From assembly GCA_977017575.1 (NCBI GenBank), contig CDRNVI010000002.1:62001-126000 (forward strand): a DNA stretch of 64,000 nt, given 5' to 3'. This stretch comes from Paramoeba atlantica. Taxonomy: Eukaryota; Discosea. A program made the position numbers and the translations under genes. The notes beneath the pieces are model-generated. The model saw only the letters and a list, made by a program, of their open reading frames with translations. It did no database searches and was not told where the DNA came from. Below are positions 28,242 to 36,800 of the stretch, in pieces. How positions within the stretch are numbered: the first letter of the stretch is position 1; every line of letters starts with the position of its first letter.

Positions 28242-28855
28242 CTTTTTTTATCCCCGTGGCCCAATTAGCGCACGCCCCTACGGTACCAGTTTCGCACCGC
28301 GGCGTGCGCTATCTGGGCGTTCCCCTTCTGTATCGCCACCCCAATTGCCATAAGGAAGTGGTCTGGGCAGCCATTTTTGTCCCAGGTGACCTTCCGAGCT
28401 ACCAGATTTAGGAACTGGAGGGTCTCGGGCCCGGGACTCTATACGTGGTGAAAGAAAGGGGAAAAAACTCCATGTCTCTCATCCGTGCCATCTCCTCATG
28501 AGTACGTCTTTTGAGACGTTCGGCTTGTCTCATGGTGAAGGAGGGCTCAGCCGCCTCCTTTTCGACGTAAGAAGGGCTAGTGGGTTGACCACCGTCATGT
28601 CCACCAGGACATGCTTCCTCCCCAAAAGGAAGAAGATGTCCGGTCTCCGGCCGTTGTCGAACAGTGGTTCGAACAGGTGCGGGGAGAACCCGTACTATAT
28701 CAGTAGGTTCCTGAACGTCTCCTCAACCCCCTTATGACGGGAAGCTTGGGTCTTACCCCGAACCTTCTTACAATCCATGGCATGGACGCGAGTCCTTATT
28801 TTTGAGGGATGCGCCGCACACGCATTGGGTTTCAGGTTCAGAGGTGGGGGCCACC
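28242..28855 (-). mobile_element. 5'-truncated non-LTR retrotransposon (LINE) tail with REL-type endonuclease, decayed
   Basis: On the minus strand, conceptual translation gives CKKVRGKTQASRHKGVEE, then NGRRPDIFFLLGRKHVLVDM followed by TVVNPLAL. This RPD...(L/I)VDxTVVNP arrangement is the PD-(D/E)XK nuclease core found at the C-terminus of restriction-like-endonuclease LINEs. Further on, IGVAIQKGNAQIAHAAVRNW is a plausible C-terminal helix. Several in-frame stops and at least one frame change show it is dead. The element ends in GGATAAAAAAAG, a short A-tail, and its 5' side stops abruptly, as expected of 5'-truncated insertion. Base composition differs from the flanks. Confidence 0.55.
28261..28318 (-). 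other. 17-bp-stem hairpin at the 3' end of the LINE remnant
   Basis: CCCAATTAGCGCACGCC (plus strand, 28261) is mirrored by GGCGTGCGCTATCTGGG (about 28302-28318) with two mismatches. It lies just inside the A-tail, where LINE RNAs of several families carry a stem-loop read by the reverse transcriptase. Confidence 0.5.
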
Positions 28856-29025
28856 ATACAATGTATATACATGTATGTATCCTGTATGTAAATTTATATC
28901 TTTCTACTAGAAAGATATTGCTAGAAAATTTCTAGAAATATCCTAAACGAGTAGTGACTTTTCTTGAAGATAGCCACCAGGTTAAGGTCAATTTAAAGAT
29001 GCCACTTCCTTTGTTGGAACTTGAA

Positions 29026-29817
29026 TTACCTAGATCTTGTTTTAGTTTTATTCTTATTTTTGCTCTTGGAAACCCTGAGAGAGATTCCAATAATTAACCC
29101 TATTAGAATAAGCGCAGCAAAGAGTATTACAATGCGATCCCGAAATGCACGACGAGCAAGCCCACGCACTGTCCTCTTTGCTTTGCGTACTCCAGCTCCG
29201 AGATCATCTAACGAAATATCGATTCCGCGAACATGTTCCGCCTGGTCTCGAAGTCGAAGGGTCGTATCAGAGGAGATATGCTCCATATCTGCTACTGCAC
29301 GTTCTGACTGAACCAAAGATGATAACACTTCACTTTGGTATTTCTTTATTCGAGTGGCCGTATGGGCCATATGGGATGGAATCCTATCCGAAGAAGTGTC
29401 ACTCATAGTAGTCGAAGAATTGACAAGATTAGGATGCCTCTGCATTCTGTCACGAGCAAGAATTTTTTTATACGTTGTTTCTTTGTCAGAAGATAAACTC
29501 GCCTCTGATTCTGCACCTTGGGAAGACAATTGAGTCTCGAAAGCATGTACACGTGATCTATGATATGACAGTTGGTGCTTGTATGCTTCGTATACGATAG
29601 AATCTTTCTGCCTTTGCCACTCCATTTCGTATTCTTCAAGCAACTGTCTTGCCTTTTGAAAAACTTGGAATGTCGTATTGTTATCTTCCCGTTCACCAGT
29701 ATTTCCTTTGGAAGTGTGTAATATGCTATCTAATTCTTTTTCGATCCGAATCAGATGCTCATCATACTGCGTAAGAGTGAAGCCGGGGAAAGGTTCTGAA
29801 CTGGGTACCTGTGGCAT
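29026..29817 (-). CDS. Qb-SNARE, Vti1-like
   Basis: A 263-residue tail-anchored protein. The N-terminal helical region (FTLTQYDEHLIRIEKELDSI, later KARQLLEEYEMEWQ) resembles the Vti1 three-helix domain. A SNARE helix at about 165-225 carries the central glutamine in LRLRDQAEHVRGID, followed by a basic linker and a membrane anchor at about 231-250 (IVILFAALILIGLIIGISL), then a short Lys/Arg tail. Vti1 pairs with Golgi, endosomal and vacuolar Q- and R-SNAREs to drive fusion. The basic luminal tail is longer than usual. GOSR1 and Sec20 were considered; the helix spacing fits Vti1 better. Confidence 0.7.
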   Translation of the reverse strand: MPQVPSSEPFPGFTLTQYDEHLIRIEKELDSILHTSKGNTGEREDNNTTFQVFQKARQLLEEYEMEWQRQKDSIVYEAYKHQLSYHRSRVHAFETQLSSQGAESEASLSSDKETTYKKILARDRMQRHPNLVNSSTTMSDTSSDRIPSHMAHTATRIKKYQSEVLSSLVQSERAVADMEHISSDTTLRLRDQAEHVRGIDISLDDLGAGVRKAKRTVRGLARRAFRDRIVILFAALILIGLIIGISLRVSKSKNKNKTKTRSR

Positions 29818-29972
29818 GCCAGAAAAACTGTCGTATACAAGTTGTATGCATATTCTTTATATGTGACGAATATGTTTTCATGACCTAAAATTGAAGGCGT
29901 ACAGTACTTGTCCGTTCGAAAAAAGGACAGGAATATCAATAATAGACGAACATTTATTACGAAAATTACCAC

Positions 29973-31298
29973 CTATTTTACTGAAGACCATATCTTTCTA
30001 ACAGCAGCATCGTAGTCTTTCCGAAATTCATCCTGACTGACAAACGTATCAATCAAATTCAATCTGTCTCGCAACCCAGAGTTTAAATCTTGCAAAACTT
30101 TGCACATGGGCCGCATTGAGATTTCAATTTGATCCTCGCTATCCATCTCAACCCGTAAATCATTGAACAGTCGGTTTTCGAATCCAGGCAGGGAGGCACA
30201 TCCCCCGGTGACCACTATATTCCGAAGAAATGCATGCCGAAGGGGACGCGGTATCACGCTCAAACAAGACACCACGGCTTCCGAAACCCCACCTTGGGCC
30301 ACCCCAGCATCCCCAGGGTGAAACAAAATTTCCGGAACCGTAAACCTTGACTCTTGAAGCACCACGCACTGTATCTCCCCCCTTCTCTTCCTGCTCGGAA
30401 GCGCCTCTAAAACACCCCCTTTTCCACCCTTCCCCATCTGCGCCCCGGGTAACGCATACGCCCGAGCTCGATACCACTCCCCATCCTTCCCCTCCCCCTC
30501 TTCCTCCTCCCCTCCCCCTCCCCCTCCCCCCCTCCTCACACACGCCCCCCGGCTCGGTGCCACCCCACACAGCGCCTTTTTCATCTCCTCGATCACCCCC
30601 TCCCCACCTCCCCTTCCCACGGTATCTATCCCACACCTCCGAGCAACACTCCCCTTCAGCTGCTCTGTCACCCCCGCCCCCCCGACCTCCACCACACGGG
30701 CGGCCCCCCACAGCGGCTCCCTGTTGACGTAGGGGACCACGTAGGACCGGGCGTGTCCGGTGTCGAGCACCAGAGACACCGGGGAGGGGTGGGTGAGGGC
30801 ACAGAGGTAGGGGGGGGTGACGAAGGCCATGGAGGTGAGGCCAGGGAAGACGGGGGAGAGGGGGAGGAGGGCCTGAGTGTAGGCCACACGTAAGGGTGGG
30901 GGAAGCAGTGGGGGGACGGTGAGGAGGAGACGGGAGGGGGAGGGGGTAGAAGGGGTAGAGGGGGAAGGGGTAGAGGGGGAAGGGGTAGAAGGGGAGGGGG
31001 TAGAAGGGGAGGGGGTAGAAGGGGAAGGGGTAGGTGAAGGGGTAGAAGGGGAAGGGGTAGGTGAAGGGTTGGGGGGTGGGAGCAGTCGGGGTTGGAGTTG
31101 GGCGACCCAGAGGGAACGTTGGCGTTGGGGATCGGAGAGGTAGCCGAGGGTGTGGTGGGGGGGTGGGGTTCGGTGAGGCGGGGCTGTCCCGGTTGAGGGA
31201 GGTGGGGGGGTGTGGTTGGGGATTTGGAGGACGGGGGTGTTGGGCTGGGAGGTGTTGATGGCTTTGATGAGGGAGGAGCCGTTGTCGAGGATTAGCAT
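29973..31298 (-). CDS. Actin-related protein, ARP6-like
   Basis: A 441-residue protein from ATG 31298. It opens with the actin-fold phosphate loop MLILDNGSSLIKA and ends with the ARP6 signature FTVPEILFHPGDAGVAQGGV, then LRNIVVTGGCASLPGFENRL. ARP6 is a subunit of the SWR1 remodeller that deposits histone H2A.Z. The residues between are unusual: a Pro/Ser/Thr tract built on TPSPS repeats (about residues 75-125), and later a Gly/Glu/Arg tract (GGGGGGGEEEEGEG). The first is encoded where the plus strand is G-rich, the second where it is C-rich, so the inserts follow the base skew. The frame extends upstream of the ATG, but no family similarity starts earlier. Confidence 0.72.
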   Translation of the reverse strand: MLILDNGSSLIKAINTSQPNTPVLQIPNHTPPPPSTGTAPPHRTPPPHHTLGYLSDPQRQRSLWVAQLQPRLLPPPNPSPTPSPSTPSPTPSPSTPSPSTPSPSTPSPSTPSPSTPSTPSPSRLLLTVPPLLPPPLRVAYTQALLPLSPVFPGLTSMAFVTPPYLCALTHPSPVSLVLDTGHARSYVVPYVNREPLWGAARVVEVGGAGVTEQLKGSVARRCGIDTVGRGGGEGVIEEMKKALCGVAPSRGACVRRGGGGGGGEEEEGEGKDGEWYRARAYALPGAQMGKGGKGGVLEALPSRKRRGEIQCVVLQESRFTVPEILFHPGDAGVAQGGVSEAVVSCLSVIPRPLRHAFLRNIVVTGGCASLPGFENRLFNDLRVEMDSEDQIEISMRPMCKVLQDLNSGLRDRLNLIDTFVSQDEFRKDYDAAVRKIWSSVK

Positions 31299-31345
31299 GG
31301 GGGGAGGGGGGTGGGGGAGGGGGAGGGTGACATTGTGTGGGAAGA
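30290..31345. other. GC island with C-to-G skew switch (B), strongest
   Basis: Plus-strand bases 30481-30540 contain no G; 30961-31020 contain no C. The switch falls within about 20 bases of 30725. The island spans most of ARP6 and ends sharply at both sides in AT-rich DNA. Confidence 0.75.
30935..31080. repeat. G-rich minisatellite in ARP6
   Basis: Tandem units of about 12-18 bases built on GGGGTAGAAGGGGA/GGGGG. It encodes the Ser/Thr/Pro repeats of ARP6 on the minus strand. Closely spaced runs of four or more G could form quadruplexes. Confidence 0.7.
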
Positions 31346-31617
31346 AAGTGTTGTAGTGGAACAAATATCTGTATGTTTTTTTTAGTAGTAAACTTTCTGG
31401 GCAACTATCAATGTGTCCGTTGCTGTTGCCAATCTTGCCGAAAATAATAAAAAAACCGAACTCCAAATTCATACGGACGTTAAAATGTATACGTATCACT
31501 CGAAAACTTGTGAAGCTGAACTAAAATCAAATTTACTAGAAAAAGGAAGTGAGTCTGTACATTGTCTCTACACTTTGATTCAACGACATTCACTACAAGA
31601 TAACTATTTTGTATTGA
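31299..31617. promoter_or_regulatory. Upstream region of ARP6 with C-rich leader
   Basis: On the coding strand about 40 bases before the ATG are almost all C and T (CCCTCCCCCTCCCCCACCCC-type), preceded by AT-rich DNA to the DNAJC9 stop at 31618. It may contain the ARP6 promoter; no specific element is recognised. Confidence 0.3.
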
Positions 31618-32436
31618 CTATCGTTTACGAGATTTCTTGGCACGCGAATTCGCCTCAGTGAGATCAGTGTACTTGCCTTCCAAAGCGCTGAGAAATTCCT
31701 CTAATTTGTTGTCATTGCCTCGAACTGCGAGCTGTAAATCTGAAAGAGTGCCACGACGTCCTCGCGTCGAGCCTTTTAAGTGAGCTTTCCCTTTTGAAAG
31801 GGCTGCAGCCTCTGCTTCAGCTTCTTCACGCTCGCGTACAAAGTTTTCTTCAAGATTTTTGACCTTTTTATCGGTCGAGGTTTCCGTAAACTTTTTTGTG
31901 CTCTTGAGCTTCCCATCTCGTATCAACTTTCGAATAATGTCACGAATGCGACAGACATGACCGCTAGATTCATTCGGAAACATACAAAACCCTATGATCA
32001 TAGCCTCGAAATCCCCTTTCGTTTTGCGATAATGAGCTATGATATCGTTCTTCTCCTCCTCGGAGCCTGTATAAGATTCGTAGAAATCGTCCACCTCTTG
32101 TTGCCCAACTTCGTGGTACATCGTGCGAAATAACTCCGTCCAGTCTTCTTGACGTGTAGTGTTGGCACGTGTGGTATCCTCAGGGCTTATGGTGCCGTCT
32201 TTGTTGTACCTTTTCCGGGACGCCGGTGACCGCAGCACGTTGTAAGCGGCACTAATGCGATGAAATAAACTCGACGCCTCCTCACTGGGATCCTTGTCGG
32301 GGTGGCACTCTAATGCGCGGCGGCGATACGCACGGGTGATATCTTCCTCTGTAAGTTTCTTGTTCTCTTTTGTCCCTCGGGCAGGGAGACCAAGTAACGA
32401 GTACAGACAAGCAACACCCTGAAGAAGGCTTTCCAT
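31618..32436 (-). CDS. DNAJC9-like J-domain histone co-chaperone
   Basis: A 272-residue protein. The J domain (about 10-82) has the HPD motif at 45-47 (ALECHPDKDP). The middle carries YTGSEEEKNDIIAHYRKTKGDFEAMI, typical of DNAJC9, where a negatively charged segment binds histone H3-H4, and the C-terminus is Lys/Arg-rich. DNAJC9 recruits HSP70 to histone supply chains in the nucleus. Length matches the animal protein (260 residues). Start is the first ATG. Confidence 0.82.
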   Translation of the reverse strand: MESLLQGVACLYSLLGLPARGTKENKKLTEEDITRAYRRRALECHPDKDPSEEASSLFHRISAAYNVLRSPASRKRYNKDGTISPEDTTRANTTRQEDWTELFRTMYHEVGQQEVDDFYESYTGSEEEKNDIIAHYRKTKGDFEAMIIGFCMFPNESSGHVCRIRDIIRKLIRDGKLKSTKKFTETSTDKKVKNLEENFVREREEAEAEAAALSKGKAHLKGSTRGRRGTLSDLQLAVRGNDNKLEEFLSALEGKYTDLTEANSRAKKSRKR

Positions 32437-32609
32437 AGGAATATGGAGGGAGTATGTATGGCTTTAAAGATGTTTCTATGTTTTATGATGTTCAATATAA
32501 GGTTCAAATTCAAAATGAAATTCCAAAATAATCAAAATAATGAAAGCCCATAAAGCTTCATAAGAAACTACAGCAATGAAAGATGCAGAACGTTAATTTT
32601 TGAACTTGC

Positions 32610-33329
32610 CTAGGCAGTGTATTTGCTCTTCCTTCGAAATCCACCATGGCCTTTCCCTGGCACCTTCCCATCGGTATATGCGCCCATGGTCTCGTCTAGC
32701 TGGTCACGAGAGATCGCATTGATATCTTTGTCACCGTGATGTTCGAAACGAGCAGCCATCATTACACGTACTTTCTTCTGGAATGGTGTATTACCAATGG
32801 CTGCGACCTTCGTGCGTCGCATTTTCATCCGTTTCTTGTAGTGCATTTTCTTAATTCGAAGGCGTCCTTGTTTGATTTTGTACCCAGTCCTACGCGTGCT
32901 GTTGCGAGGAACTGTTGTCATTTGTCCAAACCATTTCCTACTCCATCGACCGCTGTAGTCCCGGCAGCCATCCGAAGGTTGGGTGGATTTGTCATCCTCG
33001 CCCAAAACATCCGTACGAATAATGGGTAGCGCTGAAACCTGCGACCGACCTGTATTTTTCAAGTTTGTGTGAGCGTAGGGCCGGTAGTTTGTTTTCATGG
33101 GAGTGCTCGGTGAGTGCCGCAGCCATGCTGGAGATATTGTTGAGTTTTTTCTTGAAATCGTCTCTGAAATGATTGACCGCGGAGAAGGCAATGCTGTTCC
33201 TATAATCCCTATTGCAGCAATGTCAAGATTTGGAACGGAAGCTGTTATGAGTGTATTTTTGGTGAGAGGTATCTGTACTACATGTAAACTTTTACGTTCG
33301 ATCTTCGTCAGCACGGTACGTGGTAACAT
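32610..33329 (-). CDS. Basic protein of unknown function, possibly mitoribosomal
   Basis: A 239-residue protein from ATG 33329 (MLPRTVLTKIERKSL). The N-terminus is rich in Arg, Ser and Thr with no acidic residues for the first ~30 positions, like a mitochondrial presequence. The C-terminal half is very basic (IKQGRLRIKKMHYKKRMKMR) and ends in GKGHGGFRRKSKYTA. A mitochondrial ribosomal or assembly protein is the best guess, from composition only. The frame is open to 33527, but the extra sequence is AT-rich and hydrophobic and is probably leader. Confidence 0.5.
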   Translation of the reverse strand: MLPRTVLTKIERKSLHVVQIPLTKNTLITASVPNLDIAAIGIIGTALPSPRSIISETISRKNSTISPAWLRHSPSTPMKTNYRPYAHTNLKNTGRSQVSALPIIRTDVLGEDDKSTQPSDGCRDYSGRWSRKWFGQMTTVPRNSTRRTGYKIKQGRLRIKKMHYKKRMKMRRTKVAAIGNTPFQKKVRVMMAARFEHHGDKDINAISRDQLDETMGAYTDGKVPGKGHGGFRRKSKYTA

Positions 33330-33848
33330 AGTGAATAGAAACTTCACAAAATAATGAAAAAATAGGAGAGATACGAAAAGAATTACCATTAAGAATGAAT
33401 GTATTCGAATAATGATAATGGTGAAAGCACGTAATTTCTGTAACAATAGTAAGATGCACAATAGTAAGATGTATGAATGTACATCTGTATAAACACTAAG
33501 TATTTTGATAGTTGAATCATGCTTCAACAGACTCCTATAAAAACTTTAAGAATCGCTTCTAAAAAATGTTTTGAATGCGGTCATGACTGTACTACTGGAC
33601 TGTTCCTTTTACGTGCTTTACGTTTTCTAATCTCAAAGTAATCAAATACTACGTATCAAATATTCATTTAAGTGTTATTTCGCTTCAGAGAAATGAAACG
33701 TGTTTATTTCGCATCATAACGTTTCCTTATCGCATCATGGGCAGCGCAACTCTTTGTAAGTTGTAACCGGAAAGAGCAAAATCTTAGCATCAATGTACAC
33801 AACATTTCTGTATACTCATCCACTAGTTAGTTCAAAACGGCAAAAGCA
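33330..33848. other. Intergenic spacer upstream of the basic-protein gene
   Basis: AT-rich; includes a tandem CAATAGTAAGATG pair at about 33446-33475. No gene supported. Confidence 0.4.
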
Positions 33849-36800
33849 TTAGTACATAGTCGCACTACCGGGAGCAGGATACAACTGTCCGATATTTTGA
33901 TGATAACCTGCCGCAAGGCTATCACCAGATGCATTAGAAGTAATCAGCGGTGGTGTGACTGACGATAACGCTGTCGGTGTACCTGTTGTTTTCTTTTGCT
34001 CAGCTAATTGAGCCTCTAACTGTCGCATTCGTGAACCATATTCGTGTAGACAAGTAATCATATATGGCATAACAAAGTCCTGCATATTGCTACGCCAAGC
34101 GAGCTCGAGAGCAACGTCGGGCTCCACCCATTCATAACAAGTTGCGAGACATGCACTAAAACAATCCGGAAGATCTTCGCACACAACCCATCGAAGAAGA
34201 TCTTCTACAAGCGTCTTGTCTGCACTCTCAGCGGCTGTTTCCATCGCGTCGGAGTGAAGTCTGTCCTTTTTTTGCACATCGATCGCATGTCGGAATCTAC
34301 CTGTGCGACGAAACAGTATAGCAGCGGTTCGTCGAAAACTCACGTGAGGATGATTTTCCAAGCGGTGACCTAGTCGTAGTATGTCGAAGTTAGTGTGCTT
34401 CGCCACTGCATCACACAAACTCTGAGGATCCTCTTCCTCTATCCACATGTCTTGTAGCGCTTCGTTTACCTTTTGTATGTTTCGGGACTGAACGGACAGA
34501 AGGAATGGTTTAATGAGGGGAAGGTGACCCAGTCTTGTGACTTCGTTCACAACTCGTTCCGTATCAAGTCGCGAACCGATACTCAAAAGCAATTCATTCA
34601 CCAAGTCTGGATGATACCGGATGTAGAAGATAACGGCTTCGTACAAGACAGCTGTAGAGTCTACTTTGTTCAATAGTTCTGTAAAGCCAATATGTTCCCA
34701 TGCTACAGCACTGTGTTCTAGGACCACAGAGGCGGCACCTTCGAAATCATTGTTGCATTGGTACAGAGCGCACATTTCTACCCACAACTGATATTTTTTG
34801 CACGAAGCCACTACTTTGTGCATATTCATTCGTTTGTTGTACAGCCTAATGTGCTCAATAAGATTCTCCGGACTGTACTTGGCGTACAGTACAGCAAGCT
34901 CGGTGAAGATCCCAATGTGGGCTACGGAACTTGTAGCCGCTGCTTGGAGCAAATGAATGACGTCTTGGTAATACCCGTGAGTTTCGTAGTACGCAATTAA
35001 ACCCTCTAGTTCATCTGCGTGTTGTACCATAGCAAGGGCACATACCTTCGCTAGCTGCAATTCTGAGTTTTCTATACATGCTCGATTTACTTTCTTCCAC
35101 ACCTCCACGTTATTAGCTCTCTGAGCAGCCTCGACAGCGGCGGCAAAGTTTTGTAAGTGGCACAAAGTCGAAGCGAGACGCGGGAAGTGAGAACACGCTT
35201 GATACAATATACGCGCTGCGTCGAACATTTCCTCTGTATAGCACTTGTCAGCCACGTGCACTAGATTAGCTTTATGTGCGGAGCTTACAAATTCTTCCAA
35301 TTCCATCATATTCCCCACACGGGCTAAGGCATACGCAAGCTCGGTGTCAATCTTCGCATCGCCGTGTTTGCTCTCAGATCGAGCCATGTGGAGGTACTTT
35401 ACCAAATCTTCATGTTTATTCTGTCTGCTCGCTACTTCCGCCACTTCTTGAGCAAAATGAGGATCTTTTGCGCGTATGAACGATTGGACTGCTTCAGTGA
35501 TATCCCCTTTCTTCAGCCACGCAGCTCCCACTAGAGTCCATACCTCAGTCCGATCACACCATTCCGCAAACTCAACGGCTCGCGTTAAACTGTTCATGTC
35601 GTGCAGCAATACTTCTACTGCCTCATCGTACAATTGAAATTTTTTGTATGCAGTAAAGGCAACATCAAACAAACCTGCCTGCTTAGCTGCAGCTGCAATT
35701 TCCTGGACATCATAATTTTCCAAACGTGTGGCGTAGTCCATGGCTTTGTCTTGGGCTGCTTTTATTGCGGTAATCATGAGCAAATTCTGTAGGTACTTGT
35801 TTGCTCGAAATTCCTTGGACCCATGTAGTACAATTTTTTCTAAGAGGGCCGCGAGCTCCTCCGGAAGATCGGCCTGGATAAAAGCTTTCACTGCCGTACT
35901 GATTTCTTCGGGGGAGTTTGTTTCCGGAAACGCCGTTTGAACTACAGCATCTACTAGGTATTTTCGGTTAATTTCTTCGATTAGGGCCACTTTCCAGAGA
36001 TCAGAATCTTTTTTCTGAACCAAATGGCGAGCCAGTTGCTTGAACATTCCGTGTGACCGGCAAAGCCGTATCAAGTCCTTGTCTGAATTAGCGCGTCGAT
36101 ATGCTATTAATGCCAATGCAGGATCTCGGTTTTCACTATACTTACCTATAAGTCTAGCGTCGTAATGCTCGTTGTTCTCTAAAAAGTCCAAGGCCTTGCC
36201 TTGATCGATGTACAACTTAGCTAGAGCGGTGTGTATGACAGACTCAGAGCTTTTCTCTTGAACTCTATCCTCCAGCCATGATTGCAACAGTCCAAGCCGA
36301 TGCCGTTGTTCAACCTCTGCGATAAGAGCTTCACTGGGACACAATGATCCGACAGAAGTTAACAGTGAGCGAATGTAGTCCTCAGAGCAATTGCAGTCCA
36401 TAAGTGCTCCAATGATAAATGGTGTCTTGATTGGATGTTTCTTTTGCACAAACTCCTCCAAATACTGCATATTTCCCGTTTCGTATAAATACTTCACCAT
36501 GGCGTCGTAAAGTTCGTGTTTTTCGCATACATTTATTAGAGGCCATAAATCTTGCAGTTTCTGATCCATTAAGAAATTTTTAGTTCGTTCAGCGTCATAA
36601 AAGTTGCTTTCTCTTGTCATACGTTCAACTTCCTTGAGATTCCCTAGATGATAAGAGGCTTCCAGATAACGGAAATGCACATCTGGGTCAGAAGAACCCT
36701 GCAAGATCGAGCCCAAGAAATAACTTAAGGCTTCGAAGTTGCGATGCTTCAAAAACAAATTAATGAGAGGCTCAGTTCCCAAAAGAGTGTGATACTTTGC

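Larger units (their letters stand above)
27850..29025. other. Gene-free stretch holding a retrotransposon remnant
   Basis: The central 28242-28855 is a GC-richer relic of a non-LTR retrotransposon (separate entry). The flanks are AT-rich and empty. Confidence 0.5.

Noticed and set aside
30347-30727. 126-codon plus-strand frame antisense to ARP6
   Set aside because: Low-complexity Pro/Ser translation of C-runs; no conserved features.
30160-31404. A second long open frame on the minus strand across ARP6, Pro/Arg-rich
   Set aside because: It is a by-product of C/G-run DNA that lacks stop codons; only the other frame has actin-fold motifs.
32610-33329. NSA2 or ribosomal eS8 annotation for the basic protein
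   Set aside because: The basic C-terminus only superficially resembles these; no NSA2 motif aligns when compared from memory.
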